The position numbers and the translations under genes are program-made. A DNA stretch of 64,000 nt from Cryptomeria japonica (taxonomy: Eukaryota > Streptophyta > Pinopsida > Cupressales > Cupressaceae). Location: contig NC_081408.1 of NCBI RefSeq assembly GCF_030272615.1, positions 610,395,673 through 610,459,672 on the forward strand. The letters are read 5' to 3'. Of the stretch, positions 12,901-23,900 are shown one piece after another (position 1 is the first letter of the stretch; each line of letters opens with the position of its first letter). The notes below the pieces were generated by a model. That model saw only the letters and a program-made list of their open reading frames with translations, made no database searches and was not told the origin of the DNA.

Positions 12901-14069
12901 ATGATAGCATATTCTAGTGTGCAACAAAGTCAGGGGAGTACAATGTTAAGTTGGGCTATGAAGTCCAAAGGCATAGAGCTTTCAATCCAAATTGGCCTAG
13001 CAAGCTATGCTGGAATAGGTGGGTGTTGCCAAAGGCAGGGGATTTCCTATAGATTGCGTTGAATGGGAGGATACTCACTGGGGACAGGTTGAAAACCATA
13101 GGTATTCAAGGTCCAAGCTGGTGCGTGTTATGCAACATTGGGGAAGAAACAATGGACCATTTACTCTTCAATTGTAGGTTTGCTCATAGGTGTTGGGATT
13201 GGTTCCTAGGAATGGTTAACCTATATACAGCTAGAAGTATGACTCTAAAAGAATTCCTTGTCGCATGGCCACTATTCAGTCAGTCAAAATGGGGAGTCCT
13301 ATGGTTGATCGGCCCAGCAATGATTGTTTGGGCTATCTGGAAAGAGAGAAATAAACATATATTCAAATAATCATCCAAACCAATGGAATTTGTCATAGAC
13401 AAGCTCAAGGCAGACATAGAAGAAGTCATTTGTGGCAAGTCACGAAATGTCAGAAAAATCAAATTCAATGATTGGGACATGGAAATGGAAAGGAATTGGT
13501 CCTTCAAAAATTCTTTATTTCATTATCCTAAGAGAAGAATCAACAGAAAAGAGGTCAGATGGGAGAAGCCTCATAACAATTGGGTAAAACTGAGCTTTGA
13601 TGGGGCTTGCAGAGGCAATCCTAGTCTGGCTGGCTTTGGAGCAGTCATTTGAAATGAGGTTGGGAATGTGGTGAGTGGTACGTATGGAAATATTGGCTGC
13701 GCTACAAACAATGAAGCATAAATAAGAGCCATTGAGGCTGGGTTATTACTCTACAAAGAGAAAGGCTTATCCAATGTATAGATTGAGGGTGATTCTCAGA
13801 TAATAATAAACGAGGTGACTACCGGTAGACTACTTAATTGGAAACTAGCCAAATGGTTGCCTCGCATTCGGTCTCTACTCCAAGCAATTAAGCCATATGA
13901 AATATCACATATACATAGGGAGGGTAATTGAGTGGCAGACCTGCTAGCTAATCTCGGGGTCAATTCACATGTTGCAGAAGTGTCAGTGGATCCCAAGTCA
14001 TTGAGTTTGGAGATTACGGACTTGTGTAGAAAAGACTTATTGATAAGGAAATGCGACAGAGTGGGATGA
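9904..14069 (+). pseudogene. LINE ORF2: AP-endonuclease, reverse transcriptase, zinc segment, RNase H
   Basis: The endonuclease starts MRITSWNVRGL and continues with LLQETKL, AGDFNAI and a terminal SDHLPVTLSI. RT begins with LRPISLCNTIYKI and carries IKIDVAKAYDKVVW, GLRQGDPLSPTLFVL and the catalytic FADD box at about 11986-11997, all intact. A zinc-binding-like stretch follows at 13059-13200 (CVLCNIGEETMDHLLFNC). RNase H follows at 13588-13960 with SFDGACRGNP, TNNEA, EGDSQ and a final HREGN..AD. The frame carries about 13 stops and one frameshift between 11397 and 11454. Several stops read as TAG or TGA where Trp, Gln or Arg is expected. RT and endonuclease carry out target-primed reverse transcription in the nucleus. 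This copy cannot make a full protein. Confidence 0.9.
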
Positions 14070-14284
14070 TGGCCCTTTTAGCTAGGCCTATGATCGTAGG
14101 ATAGATGATAGAAGTATTGTGCACTCTACGTAGGTTGATTCCTCGAAAAAGTAGTGACGGCGGTCCGGGCTGCATACGATAGATAGAAGTGATTGAATGA
14201 AAGATTCTTGCAGTCTGTGGGAGCTAGGTTGATTACGCAGGAAGAATCTTCTCGAGCTTTGCAAGCCTTTTATTTGCCTTCTGC

Positions 14285-15010
14285 ATGGTTGGAATGTATG
14301 GTGAGTTAAGCGCTTTGTTGGGCCACATACCTCTGTTAGTGCATGAACTAGACTGTGACCTTTCTATGACTTACTTTGGAAACATCGGGTGCATGAACTG
14401 TGAATAAACATTGGATGCACAACTTCACAACTTGTTTGTCGTAGAGGGACATGTTCATGATGCGGTAAAAGGGCTCGTAGGGATCACACTAAACTTTGAA
14501 TGCTACTGGTGTGACGTCACGATTTATGAAGTTGTTCTTATGCCCTTGGTCGACATCATTGAGTGTAGGGAAAGAGCGGTGGCGATGCTGAGTGGATTCG
14601 TCAAGCCAATCAATGGTAATAGCATTGCAAACTCCATCCTAAGTCTGCTAGAGAATGAATGGATCAACATTCTCAAGACCTACTTCCAGCCAAATTTTTG
14701 TCTTCCTTTGGACTTTGAAGAGGAAGAAGAGGAGAGTGAAAATGATGGAAGCGATGGTTCAGATGAGAGTGAAAAAAGCCTGGCAGAGCGCAGACACGTA
14801 GAAAAGGAAGAGTTAAAGGATATGATGAGAACATTTGGGGAAGATGCCTGGGAAGTTTTCAGGTGCGTTGTGCAGAACGGAGACATGGCCCCATTTCACA
14901 GAGTAACCAACTCAGAAACATGGTGGTTCTCGGCTGGAGCTACTGTTAATGTAATCAACATCAAAGAATTTGCTGGGGTTATCATGCAGACCCTCAATGG
15001 TGATCAGTAA
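14285..15010 (+). pseudogene. Third ORF at the 3' end of LINE-1, function unknown
   Basis: A frame of 241 codons runs from an ATG at 14285 to TAA at 15010 with a single TAA inside (14405-14407), where CAA would be a one-base change. It begins about 215 bp after the ORF2 stop and is inside the element, before its 3' UTR. The N-terminal two thirds are hydrophobic and mixed (LLGHIPLLVHELDCDLSM, then IYEVVLMPLVDIIECRERA). The last third has an acidic block (about residues 142-160: FEEEEEESENDGSDG) and then a charged helix and an aromatic C-terminus. I do not recognise the family. The single defect over 241 codons, against about 13 in ORF2, suggests it was coding until recently or that the frame is short enough to survive by chance. 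Confidence 0.6.
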
Positions 15011-15226
15011 TATGCAAAATCAAGTCTAGCCCTGTCATTGGCAGGTGGGTGTAAATCGGGTGTCTGTTGTTCGATAGGAAGGGTAGGTAGTAGTACCGAC
15101 TACATGTAGCAATTTTTGTATATGGTCTTGCTAACAGGCAGTGAAGGTTTCTGTAGTTTCTGTAATCTTGATTTTAATTTATACAAGGGTGCTATCCCCA
15201 TACTGATAGCTCTTATCATTAAAAAT

Positions 15227-15231
<5 letters not shown>

Positions 15232-15282
<51 letters not shown>
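15232..15282. repeat. (TA)n microsatellite at the LINE 3' end
   Basis: An uninterrupted run of TA dinucleotides of about 50 bp follows AAAATAAAAT at the LINE 3' end. It may be a tail, an expanded insertion site, or both, since the left border at 8440-8463 is also TA-rich. Confidence 0.9.
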
Positions 15283-15284
<2 letters not shown>

Positions 15285-15319
15285 CTCATTCATGTCCATT
15301 ATCGCCCCACTAAATTATC

Positions 15320-15495
15320 ATACATTAATGTAAAGTGAACAATTTAACGTGAGTGGTGGGGCTAATTTTGTGAATACAACAATCTTCTTCATAGCTTAGT
15401 CATAGGTTGAAATTAAAGAGTCACATGCAAATATGTGCTTGTATTAGAGGTGAGATACGAACATCAGCAAAACCCTTTGGGTCATAAATAATTTA
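15320..15495. repeat. Copy A (right part) of the duplicated glycosyltransferase upstream region
   Basis: This matches 16691-16880 closely: TAATGTAAAGTGAACAAT, then GTGAATACAACAATCTTC and CATAGCTTAGTCATA, then CAAATATGTGCTTG, then ATACGAACATCA. In copy B the match runs up to the glycosyltransferase start. Here the sequence drifts into AT-rich DNA and no glycosyltransferase ORF follows. Confidence 0.8.
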
Positions 15496-16212
15496 TTGTA
15501 GGTTGTATTTGTGAGAAAATGAAGCATGGAATGAGATGTGTGGTTACATGATTCTTATTTTCTTGTTCAAATGGAATCCAAATAAGGAGCTTAAAGTTTT
15601 AAAGGAATTCTTGGAGACTCTACAAGTGTAATGTAATCATTGTTCATGAGATAATTCACTGATTGTGTAAGTATTTTGTGGGGTTGAATTTTTTGTTCAC
15701 GTGAAATTTCTTACGGTACATCTTGTTTCATCTTGATGATATGTTTGTCTTTCTCTTACATTGTAAAATTTTAGAAAAAAATTACTTGTTTTTCTCTTAA
15801 AATTATATAAAAATAATTAATTATGACTACAAATTTCATTACAATATCTAAATATATAAGATGCAAGTTCATCGAAAAAAAAATTGAAGTCAATTCTAAA
15901 ATGTAAATATATCATCTTGTATAACATTTTTAATAAAAAAATTCAAATTACCTTAGCGAATTATTGGCCATTATGTATATCAATTTAATAGATACATAGT
16001 TTAAAATAAAGGATCTCTCATACATTTACGTGAGATTGTTTGGTTGCTTATCCTATGGTTGTCACCTCTAAACCTAACCAAAGAAAATTAAAATGGTAAG
16101 AGGAGAATTCATGGGACACAAGTGTCTAGTTATTCATTACCAAGAAAAGTGGTAAAATAATTTTTGTCCGTCTAGAAAGACTTTTGTGAACCTACTTTTC
16201 ACTTTGCCACTA
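15496..16212. other. AT-rich spacer between the two upstream copies
   Basis: I see no coding signal on either strand and no tRNA-like or long-repeat structure. It is the interval between copy A and copy B of the duplicated region. Confidence 0.5.
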
Positions 16213-16880
16213 GATTTGGTGATGAAATTAGTTTTCAACAAATGAAATTCAAAGAAAGTCAGCTCTATTACAAGTCTATATATGTTGATATGGCTAAGTT
16301 GCCTACATCGTACATGAATGGCGACAAATTGACAAAACTATGCATCAATAATAAGATTGACTTCAAACCACTTCAATTATCATATATTTTTAAATTTTTA
16401 TATCATTCTTATGTGCAATTATGACTTCAAACCAATTCTATTATCATATATTTTTAAATTTTCATATCATTCTTATGCACCACTTCTATTATCATATATT
16501 TTTAAATTTTTATATCATTCTTATGCGCAATTAATTTTGTATAGAAAGAAAGGAAAAAAACAACAAATTTTAATATCTATGAAGTCAAAAATAGTCTATA
16601 AAACAACCTGTTCAATCAAAACCCACTTCTTGTTCAATCAAAACCCCACTTCTACAAAATCTTTTCTTATGCAAATTGATGATGAATATAGTAATGTAAA
16701 GTGAACAATGTAACGGGAGTGGTGACGTTAATTTTGTGAATACAACAATCTTCTTCATAGCTTAGTCATAACGACAAAGACCTGGGTCGAAATTAAAGGG
16801 CTACGTGCAAATATGTGCTTGCGTCAGGTATGATGTTATACGAACATCACCGAATCTCTTTGGCTTATAAAACTGAACAG
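16213..16880. repeat. Copy B: upstream region of the glycosyltransferase gene
   Basis: This is the intact counterpart of copy A (7880-8450 plus 15320-15495). It ends directly at the glycosyltransferase start. A TATAAAAC at 16866-16873 lies only about 20 bp before the chosen ATG, which is close for a TATA box, so the promoter may instead lie further upstream. Confidence 0.7.
16360..16535. repeat. Three short tandem units in the UGT upstream region
   Basis: The string TTATCATATATTTTTAAA recurs near 16377, 16440 and 16488, each followed by TTTTCATATCATTCTTATG or a near variant. The spacings are about 63 and 48 bp. In copy A the corresponding first unit is where the LINE inserted. Confidence 0.8.
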
Positions 16881-16892
16881 AGAAACATAAAA

Positions 16893-18464
16893 ATGACGAG
16901 GAAAAAAGAAATGAGGTCACATGTGATGATGCTGTCGTCGTTGGGGCACGGCCATCTGATCCCCTTTATGCAACTCGCCCAGAAAATGGCTGCCGAGGGT
17001 TTAACACTCAGTTTCGTGACAACCTTTCACCACATCCCTTCATTACGCAAGAAAGTGGAGGACGCCCGGGAGGCCGGGCTAGAAATCCACCTACTCGAAA
17101 TGGAGATTCCCCGGGACCACATGAACATCAACAGTGCGCAGTGGAACCAGATGCCTCCAATGCTCAGCGCTAACGAGAGACTTCAACCCCATTTCGACCA
17201 CTTTCTCGGGCGCTTTTTAGCAGGAGAAATAAGCTTCCTGCCCAGTCCTGTCTGCCTCATTGCAGATTTTCTTCTGGGCTGGTCATCCGCTGTAGCTCAA
17301 AAGTTCGGCATACCCCGAGTATGCTTCGAGACGTCGGGCATGTACGCGGAGTCAGTGCATCAGGTCATATGGGACACTCTTCCACGGAACCTCCCGCGAA
17401 CGGAGTCGGGGCAATACTTGGTGCCGGGCATGCCGAGGGAAGTGAGGCTGAGCCGCCTTCAGATTTTGCCCGAGCTGCCCGAGGCGACAACTGAGAACGG
17501 GACGTACCAGTTCTGGCTGAAGAACAGGGCTGGGAATAAGCAGAGCTGGAGGACCATCGTCAACACTTTTGACGAGCTCGAAGGGGAGTTTGTCCACCAT
17601 TTTGAGAGGGTTAACGGAACGCTCAGAACAATCGGGCCTCTGCTCCAGCCTGAGGCGTTTCAGGACGGGGAATGCAAAAGAATCGCCCTCACGGTGGACA
17701 TGGGCGTGAGGGAGGACGGAGATAAGTGCATGCAATGGCTGGACGCACAGGCGGAGTCTTCTGTGCTTTATATTTCATTCGGGAGCCAGAATTCGATCTC
17801 GATCGTGCAGATGGAGGAGCTCGCTTTGGGGTTGGAGTCCAGCGGGGTGAAGTTTTTGTGGGTTCTGCGCACGCCCTCCGACGCCCTTCAGAATTCCTTC
17901 GAATCCGTGTTAGACTTTCTCCCAGCCGGATTGCAGGGTCGCATGGTGGGGAATGACCAGGGATTGTTTGTCCTTGGGTGGGCACCGCAATTGGGCATTC
18001 TCAAGCATGCTGCCATTGGTGGGTTTCTTTCTCACTGCGGTTGGAATGCGGTTCTGGAATCTACCACCATGGGAATTCCCCTCATTGCCTGGCCTCTTCG
18101 CGCAGAGCAGCATTTCAATTCCAAGTTCGTGGTGGATGAGATCGGGATAGCCCTGGAAGCGCCCCAGAGAATTGAACAGAATTGGCTGGTGACCAGAGAT
18201 GACGTGGAGAGAATTGTACGGTTGCTGATGATCGAAGACAAGGGCAAAGAGCTGAGAAAAAGGGTCAAAGAATTGGCGGCGGCTGCCAAGACTGCGGTGG
18301 CCGAAGGTGGATCTTCTTCTCAAAATTTCGATCTGTTTGTTTCAGAAATCATGGCACTACCAGAGGCAACAGATATGAAAGGTAAAACAGTTAAGTCAAT
18401 CATTCACCAGGTGGGGCAGCCCATCGGTATTTGTAATGAGTGCGATTCTTCAAATTTGATTTAA
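16893..18464 (+). CDS. UDP-glycosyltransferase (plant family 1, GT-B fold)
   Basis: A single exon of 523 codons. I place the start at 16893 (AAAATGACG context) because the family's N-terminal HVMMLSSLGHGHLIPF motif then falls at residues 10-25. An in-frame ATG at 16815 would add 26 unlikely residues. His21 matches the catalytic base and Asp125 (CLIADFLLGW) its activating partner. The 44-residue PSPG sugar-donor box is complete at residues 363-406: it begins WAPQ, contains HCGWN and ends EQ. Trp at box position 22 and the final Gln favour UDP-glucose. It should transfer sugar to a small-molecule acceptor in the cytosol; the acceptor cannot be read from sequence. A tail of about 35 residues follows the usual family end. 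Base composition is clearly GC-richer than the flanks. No stops or frameshifts were seen, so it looks functional. Confidence 0.95.
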   Translation: MTRKKEMRSHVMMLSSLGHGHLIPFMQLAQKMAAEGLTLSFVTTFHHIPSLRKKVEDAREAGLEIHLLEMEIPRDHMNINSAQWNQMPPMLSANERLQPHFDHFLGRFLAGEISFLPSPVCLIADFLLGWSSAVAQKFGIPRVCFETSGMYAESVHQVIWDTLPRNLPRTESGQYLVPGMPREVRLSRLQILPELPEATTENGTYQFWLKNRAGNKQSWRTIVNTFDELEGEFVHHFERVNGTLRTIGPLLQPEAFQDGECKRIALTVDMGVREDGDKCMQWLDAQAESSVLYISFGSQNSISIVQMEELALGLESSGVKFLWVLRTPSDALQNSFESVLDFLPAGLQGRMVGNDQGLFVLGWAPQLGILKHAAIGGFLSHCGWNAVLESTTMGIPLIAWPLRAEQHFNSKFVVDEIGIALEAPQRIEQNWLVTRDDVERIVRLLMIEDKGKELRKRVKELAAAAKTAVAEGGSSSQNFDLFVSEIMALPEATDMKGKTVKSIIHQVGQPIGICNECDSSNLI

Positions 18465-20886
18465 AAATCATAAGGAAAGACATGGGGATGTTCCGTGTTT
18501 AAATTGGTAATGGAAGTCATTTTACAGTGTACAGTGTACAGTGTCGGGTGGATTATAATGCGTATGGGATATATCATTTATAGTTGAAGCTCAACAGATA
18601 CTTAAAAATATCAAATATTGAGAACATGGTCGATGAGGGATTTGATATTCGATTTCTCCAATATCAGTTTTCAAGTGTCAGATTTTGAGATGTATGAATT
18701 GTCAAAACAAGCATCATATTCATTAGTTGTTCGCACCAACTACCATGGAATAATACTACAATCAAGAATCTAATACAATCGTTTGCATCCAAATGACTCT
18801 ACTCTAATACGATGGTGACAAAAGCGGTCAAAATGCTCCAATTAATTTTGTTTCTCCATAATGTGAACATTTCATTTTCTGTATTAAAAAAAGTTCATTG
18901 TGATTACTACTCACTCTACTAGAACCATTCTGAACGAAGCTTATGCATGTTGCTACACTTTGAACTACTTTGCAGAATTCACTTCAAAAACCTGCCAAAA
19001 GCAGTAATTGAGTTAAACTAAAAGAAGTAGTAAAATTCATGCAAAAGATATTATTATGTTTATTATTATAATAGAGGACTTGAAGTTAACTCACATTTCA
19101 ATAATCATAAGTAGATCAACTTTGTATCAAAGATCTAAGTGAACTAGAGGAGAAAAATTTAAGTTTTGGTGTAAATGACGTAGGCCTTAAAATATTTTTC
19201 TTTTTTATTATGTCATGGAGATTTGAATGTAATTTATATTTGAGTTTTTAATTTTTTTTTGAGATTAGCAATTATTGTAGGTAGTGGAATTGTCAATTAT
19301 ATGTATTTAAATGATGTTTTTTCTAATGTTGATTTTATATCTAGGAAAGAATAAATTGTGTATCTCATTTCATTTTATTGTAATCGAAGAGTACAATGTT
19401 TTTCTCATCATAATCTTTAACTCAACTTAAAATCTTTTATCTTAAATTTTTTCATACACTTTTTTCAAACTTTTTTATTTAAAAATTGTGAAAGAGATTC
19501 ATTCAATTGATGAAGATGATAGTGTATCTAAATATTCATTAAGAGACAAAATTGATTTCAGTGTATAAACATGTCTTGTAAACTAGGTGTAGATTCTTCA
19601 ATGGAACTTCCAAAAAAAACAGTTCATGTACACTACCTTCTATGAGAGTTAGAATATATATCCTATTCGAGGCATATATTCAGCTTATAATGTTCCATTA
19701 ATACTTAAGTACACTAAAATTATTTTTCCATAAATAAATATACTTCTAAATATGTGATCTTTGTGTGTCATATATATTATGTTTAATATATATATGTGCT
19801 AGTAGCAATGGGAGATAGAACATGTGGGATAAATAGATTAAATTTATATTAATTATAATTAAGTATGATAATATATTATAAGCATAATATTAAAATTAAT
19901 AATTCCTATGAATAATATTATATGAAATATCTTTATTACATGTTATATTAATATTATATTATAGAATTAGTATTAGTATTGGTGTTTCAAATAAGTTTAG
20001 TGTTAGGTTTAGGTTAAGTGGAATGGTTGGGGATTACAAAGTGCTAGGGTCAGGTTAAGGGTTTTCTTTAGGATAGGCTATGGTTAAGGTTAGATTTGGA
20101 TTAGGATTATTTAGGTTTCATAGTTAGGTTTATATTTGAAATAGGTTTGCAATCCAATAAAGGTTCAATTAGGATTATGTTTAAGCTTAGAGACTAGTTA
20201 AGTTTACAGTTGACTACTTATGGTTTACCATTAAGGGTTTAAGATATATAATTTCTATTATTATATTATTATACAAGCTTATATTTTATTATTATTATTT
20301 ATCATAATCATAACCCTAAGCTATATGCATTGAACCTAAACACTAAACGTAACAATAATTGTAAACATAATCTTAAGTGAAGTTTTATTCTACAACCCTA
20401 ACCTAACCCTAAACCATAACACAAATTTAAATGAATTCTAATACAAAAATATATCTATAAGCTTAATCATAATTGTAAAGTCATATTTATCCTAATATTT
20501 ATATATTCTCAATAACACTTTCAATATAGATATTGTTGACGTCTTTTAGATAGATGTATTTGATTTTATTATTTTTAAAGCACTTTAAATACTTACAAAT
20601 AAAACATGATTACTAATGGTTTCAATTGTGTATGTGGTTGAATTTTTTAATGAAAAATATGTTGCATTTCACTTCTCTTTTTTATCTATTTCCAACTAAC
20701 ACATGCTTATACTCTAGAGTCACAAAATAGAAAAAAACATCTTTAACCTCTTCATATACAATTATTTGTTAAATCATTATATTTTCTATAAATTATCTTT
20801 AATGAAAATATTTAAATTGATTTTTACATATATGTTTTCCATTCTGGAGTAAAAATAATAAATCAAATCATTTATACTACAAACTC
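18465..20886. other. AT-rich intergenic DNA downstream of the UGT
   Basis: No coding signal was found on either strand. A short triplicate of ACAGTGT lies at 18525-18545 just after the gene. The only other structure seen is the telomere-like tract at 19980-20420. Confidence 0.5.
19980..20420. repeat. Degenerate telomere-like tract with strand switch
   Basis: From 19980 to 20250 the plus strand is rich in TTAGG/TTTAGG-like words (for example GGTTTAGGTTAAGTGG and GGTTAAGGTTAG). From 20310 to 20420 it switches to CCTAA words, including CAACCCTAACCTAACCC. The middle (20250-20310) is a TTA/TAT-rich patch. The arrangement is that of two inverted half-tracts. Confidence 0.5.
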
Positions 20887-20995
20887 TTTTTTTTGGAAAA
20901 GGGGTAAAAATTTATTCAGAATAAAACATAAAGTACAAAGAAGATAGTGAAAGGCCTTCCAAGAGCAACCACCAAATAATCAATAAAGGGCCAAA

Positions 20996-23900
20996 GAGGA
21001 CCCATAAAATAACACTCAAATAGGTCAGTCATCCATAACTAATCTATCCAATGACTCCAAGTATTCAAGGGGAAGGACCCCCCAATTATCCATATCCCAT
21101 CCATCCAGGCCCTCAGACGCCCATTTAGCCAAGCAGTCAACCACCTTGTTCCACTCACGAGGAATGTGAAAAAAAGAAATCTGATCAGCAAAAGAACATA
21201 GATTCGGGATTTGCTTAACCACTACAACTAACTGTCAAATAACTCCATCCAACTATCGATCATTCAACAGGTCAATCTGTTAGGATTAATGCTAGTCCCA
21301 AAGATACTGAGAGGGGGGGCGGGGGGGGTGAATCAGTATCTAATCGGTTAACAGATTCTTTAACCTTAGTAAGTATATTGCATTCCAAAATAGTGTACCG
21401 ATAAATAAGAATTGATGCAGTAAACATGAACAGTAAAGACAACATAGAAAACACACCATAACACAAGATGTTTAACGAGGAAACTCAGTGTGGGAAAAAC
21501 CTCGGTGGGATTTGTGACCCACAATATTCACTCACTGGCCAATGAATGGATATTACTTACAATGTGGTGCCTACACATGCAGGAAGGCCAACTGCCTAGA
21601 GCTCACTGCTCAATCTACAAAATAGAAGTCTCACTGAGTTACAAAATGGATTATGAGAATCCAAGATAATGTACTACTAAAATTCAACATCTTCTATGCT
21701 AGGTTCAGTATCGGTTTAAGCTCATACTATAACCATAACCTTATACAAAATATGCCTTAATATTCGCTCATCACTTCTACCATATCCATCATATGTCCAT
21801 CATTACAAAATGATTTACAAGATCTCATACATATATGAGTCTATTACAATATACCATGTCGGCTTTACAAAAGATATTTATAATTAAATACAATAAACAA
21901 AATTTTATTCCTGTCGGCTGGGGTGTCGGTATGTATTGTTGTCACTGTCGGTGAAGTGTCTGTCAGTGTCGGTGCCTGCTGGTGTCTATACCAGATGAAT
22001 GTCGGGTGGTTGCCTGAAGGTTGTCGGTAGGTTGCCATCGATGACAACACCTTCAATTCTCACTAGAGTGTAGAATTCCAACACAATCACAATCTGGGAG
22101 TTAGACTCACATACAATTCTTCACCATCCCAATGAGTATCCCCTTTCAATCATCTAAAAGATAGAAAGAGCCTCCATAATATTATTAGAATGCTACCTCA
22201 TATAGATGGAGAAAAAGAACACAATATTACCATCATCATCACACCCAATTCTCTTGACTCCCACATGCTCAGGGTTCCCCCTAGAAGACCCATCAATGTT
22301 TACTTTTAAGACACCTTCAAGAGGAGGGAGCCAACGACCCTCCCTATGAATCCTTTGTTTAGCACGACTTGATCTCTTAAAAGCTAAGTGAATTAATCCA
22401 TTGTCTACTAGCATCATGTTCCTAACAACATCCAAATCATTTCAACAGTAACTGAAAGATCACACTTAACCGAAATAGTCTCCTGGAGCCTATTAATAAT
22501 CTTTCTCCATAAGAAGCTACTACTTATGCTAGTCCCTTGAAAAATGTGACGATTCCTTTCCAGGTAGATGTTCCAGATGATGAGAGAGGGACCAATGTCA
22601 CAAGCCACTTGAGGAAAGGAGGACCTTACAGATGGTCTACCCATCCTTTCACATAACTCGGCTAGAGAGGTAGCATGGACACATACATGATTCCACACTG
22701 CCCACCATAGATACCAAACCTCTCTGAAATTTTGACATTGAAAAAAGAGGTGGGAGATACACTCCTTATTGATATTACATAAAACATAGATGGAAGGGCC
22801 CTGGAAATTGCACTTACACAAATATTCCCTAGTAAGGCACTTATTCTAAACCACCAACCAGATGAAAAAATTACACTTAGGCCATGAAAATCCATTCCAA
22901 ACATGCTTCCAGTAGGGAACACCAGCTGAATCGTGCAATTGCCTATCCAATTCTGAGTACCCCAAAGAAACTATAAATTTACCTTTAGGATTTGGGCCCC
23001 AAGAAAGAACATACCCATCCTTAAGAGAGCTACAAGACCTGTTAGCTAGAATCCTAGCCAATTCCATATGATTTTCCATAGTACCACCCAAAGGCCACAT
23101 TTGAGGGTCCTTCTGGCAAGTCATCTCATTCTGACCCTTAACCTTAATAGTCTTAAAATGCTCCATTGTCTTCTGCCAGCTGCCATTATAATATTATACA
23201 AAGGTTGAAGATGAGGAAACTCATATATAATATAAGGATGGCCATCCCAAGAATCCAACCAAAAAAGAGCAGAAGGTCCCTTGTTGCAAATCCAGAATAG
23301 ACCATCTTTGACAAGATTAACCCCTCTCTTAAGGGTATCCCAAATTATAGATCCCTTCCTTGAGAAACTATATCGAGGCACCTCAGACGCACAAACCCCC
23401 AACAGGTACTTATGAGTGAGAAATTTGGCCCACACCTGATTCAGACAAGTACACCACCTCCAATACATTTTAGCAGCAAGAGATTGACAAAATAGCTTGG
23501 TTAATCGGAGCCTAAGACCACTTTCTTGCTTCGGCCTACACACATAGTCCCAACAAACCTAATTTCATTTGGAGGAAACAAGATTACCAGACCAAATGAA
23601 CTAGCGGGAAAGAGAATCAAATTCTCTGATAAAGTTGGAAGGAGCCCCCTAAACAAAGAACCTGTATAAAGGTAAGGCCTCCACAACCGCCTTCAAAAGA
23701 GTCACAATACTAGTAGTGGAAAGCCATCTATGAGTCCAATGATTGACCTTCTTGCAAAATTTTTTAAGGTCTCTTGCCAAATTCTTTTTGATGGACACCT
23801 TTCTCAAGAGGAATACCAAGATATACTAAGGGGAGAGACCCAATTTGAAAACAAAGAATGCGAGCAATTCTAGCTTGGATCAGATCAGGGATTTTTAAAG

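Larger units (their letters stand above)
8455..15290 (+). mobile_element. LINE-1 of this window: near full-length plant L1-type LINE with a third ORF
   Basis: In order, the element holds a short 5' UTR, ORF1 (DUF4283-like plus CCHC knuckle), ORF2 (endonuclease, RT, zinc-binding segment, RNase H), a third ORF, and a 3' UTR ending in AAAATAAAA followed by a (TA)n run. The insertion sits in a TA-rich site, so no clean target duplication can be delimited and both borders are approximate. It splits copy A of the repeated glycosyltransferase upstream region. Many nonsense codons show it is inactive. RNase H acquired by plant L1 elements is established for this group. Confidence 0.9.

Noticed and set aside
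15116-15313. Plus-strand ORF ending in repeated IY
   Set aside because: It reads through the (TA)n run at the LINE 3' end and has no other support.
17352-18323. Several long open frames antisense to or out of frame with the glycosyltransferase
   Set aside because: They mirror the GC-rich UGT coding sequence and show no domain; the UGT frame explains the region.
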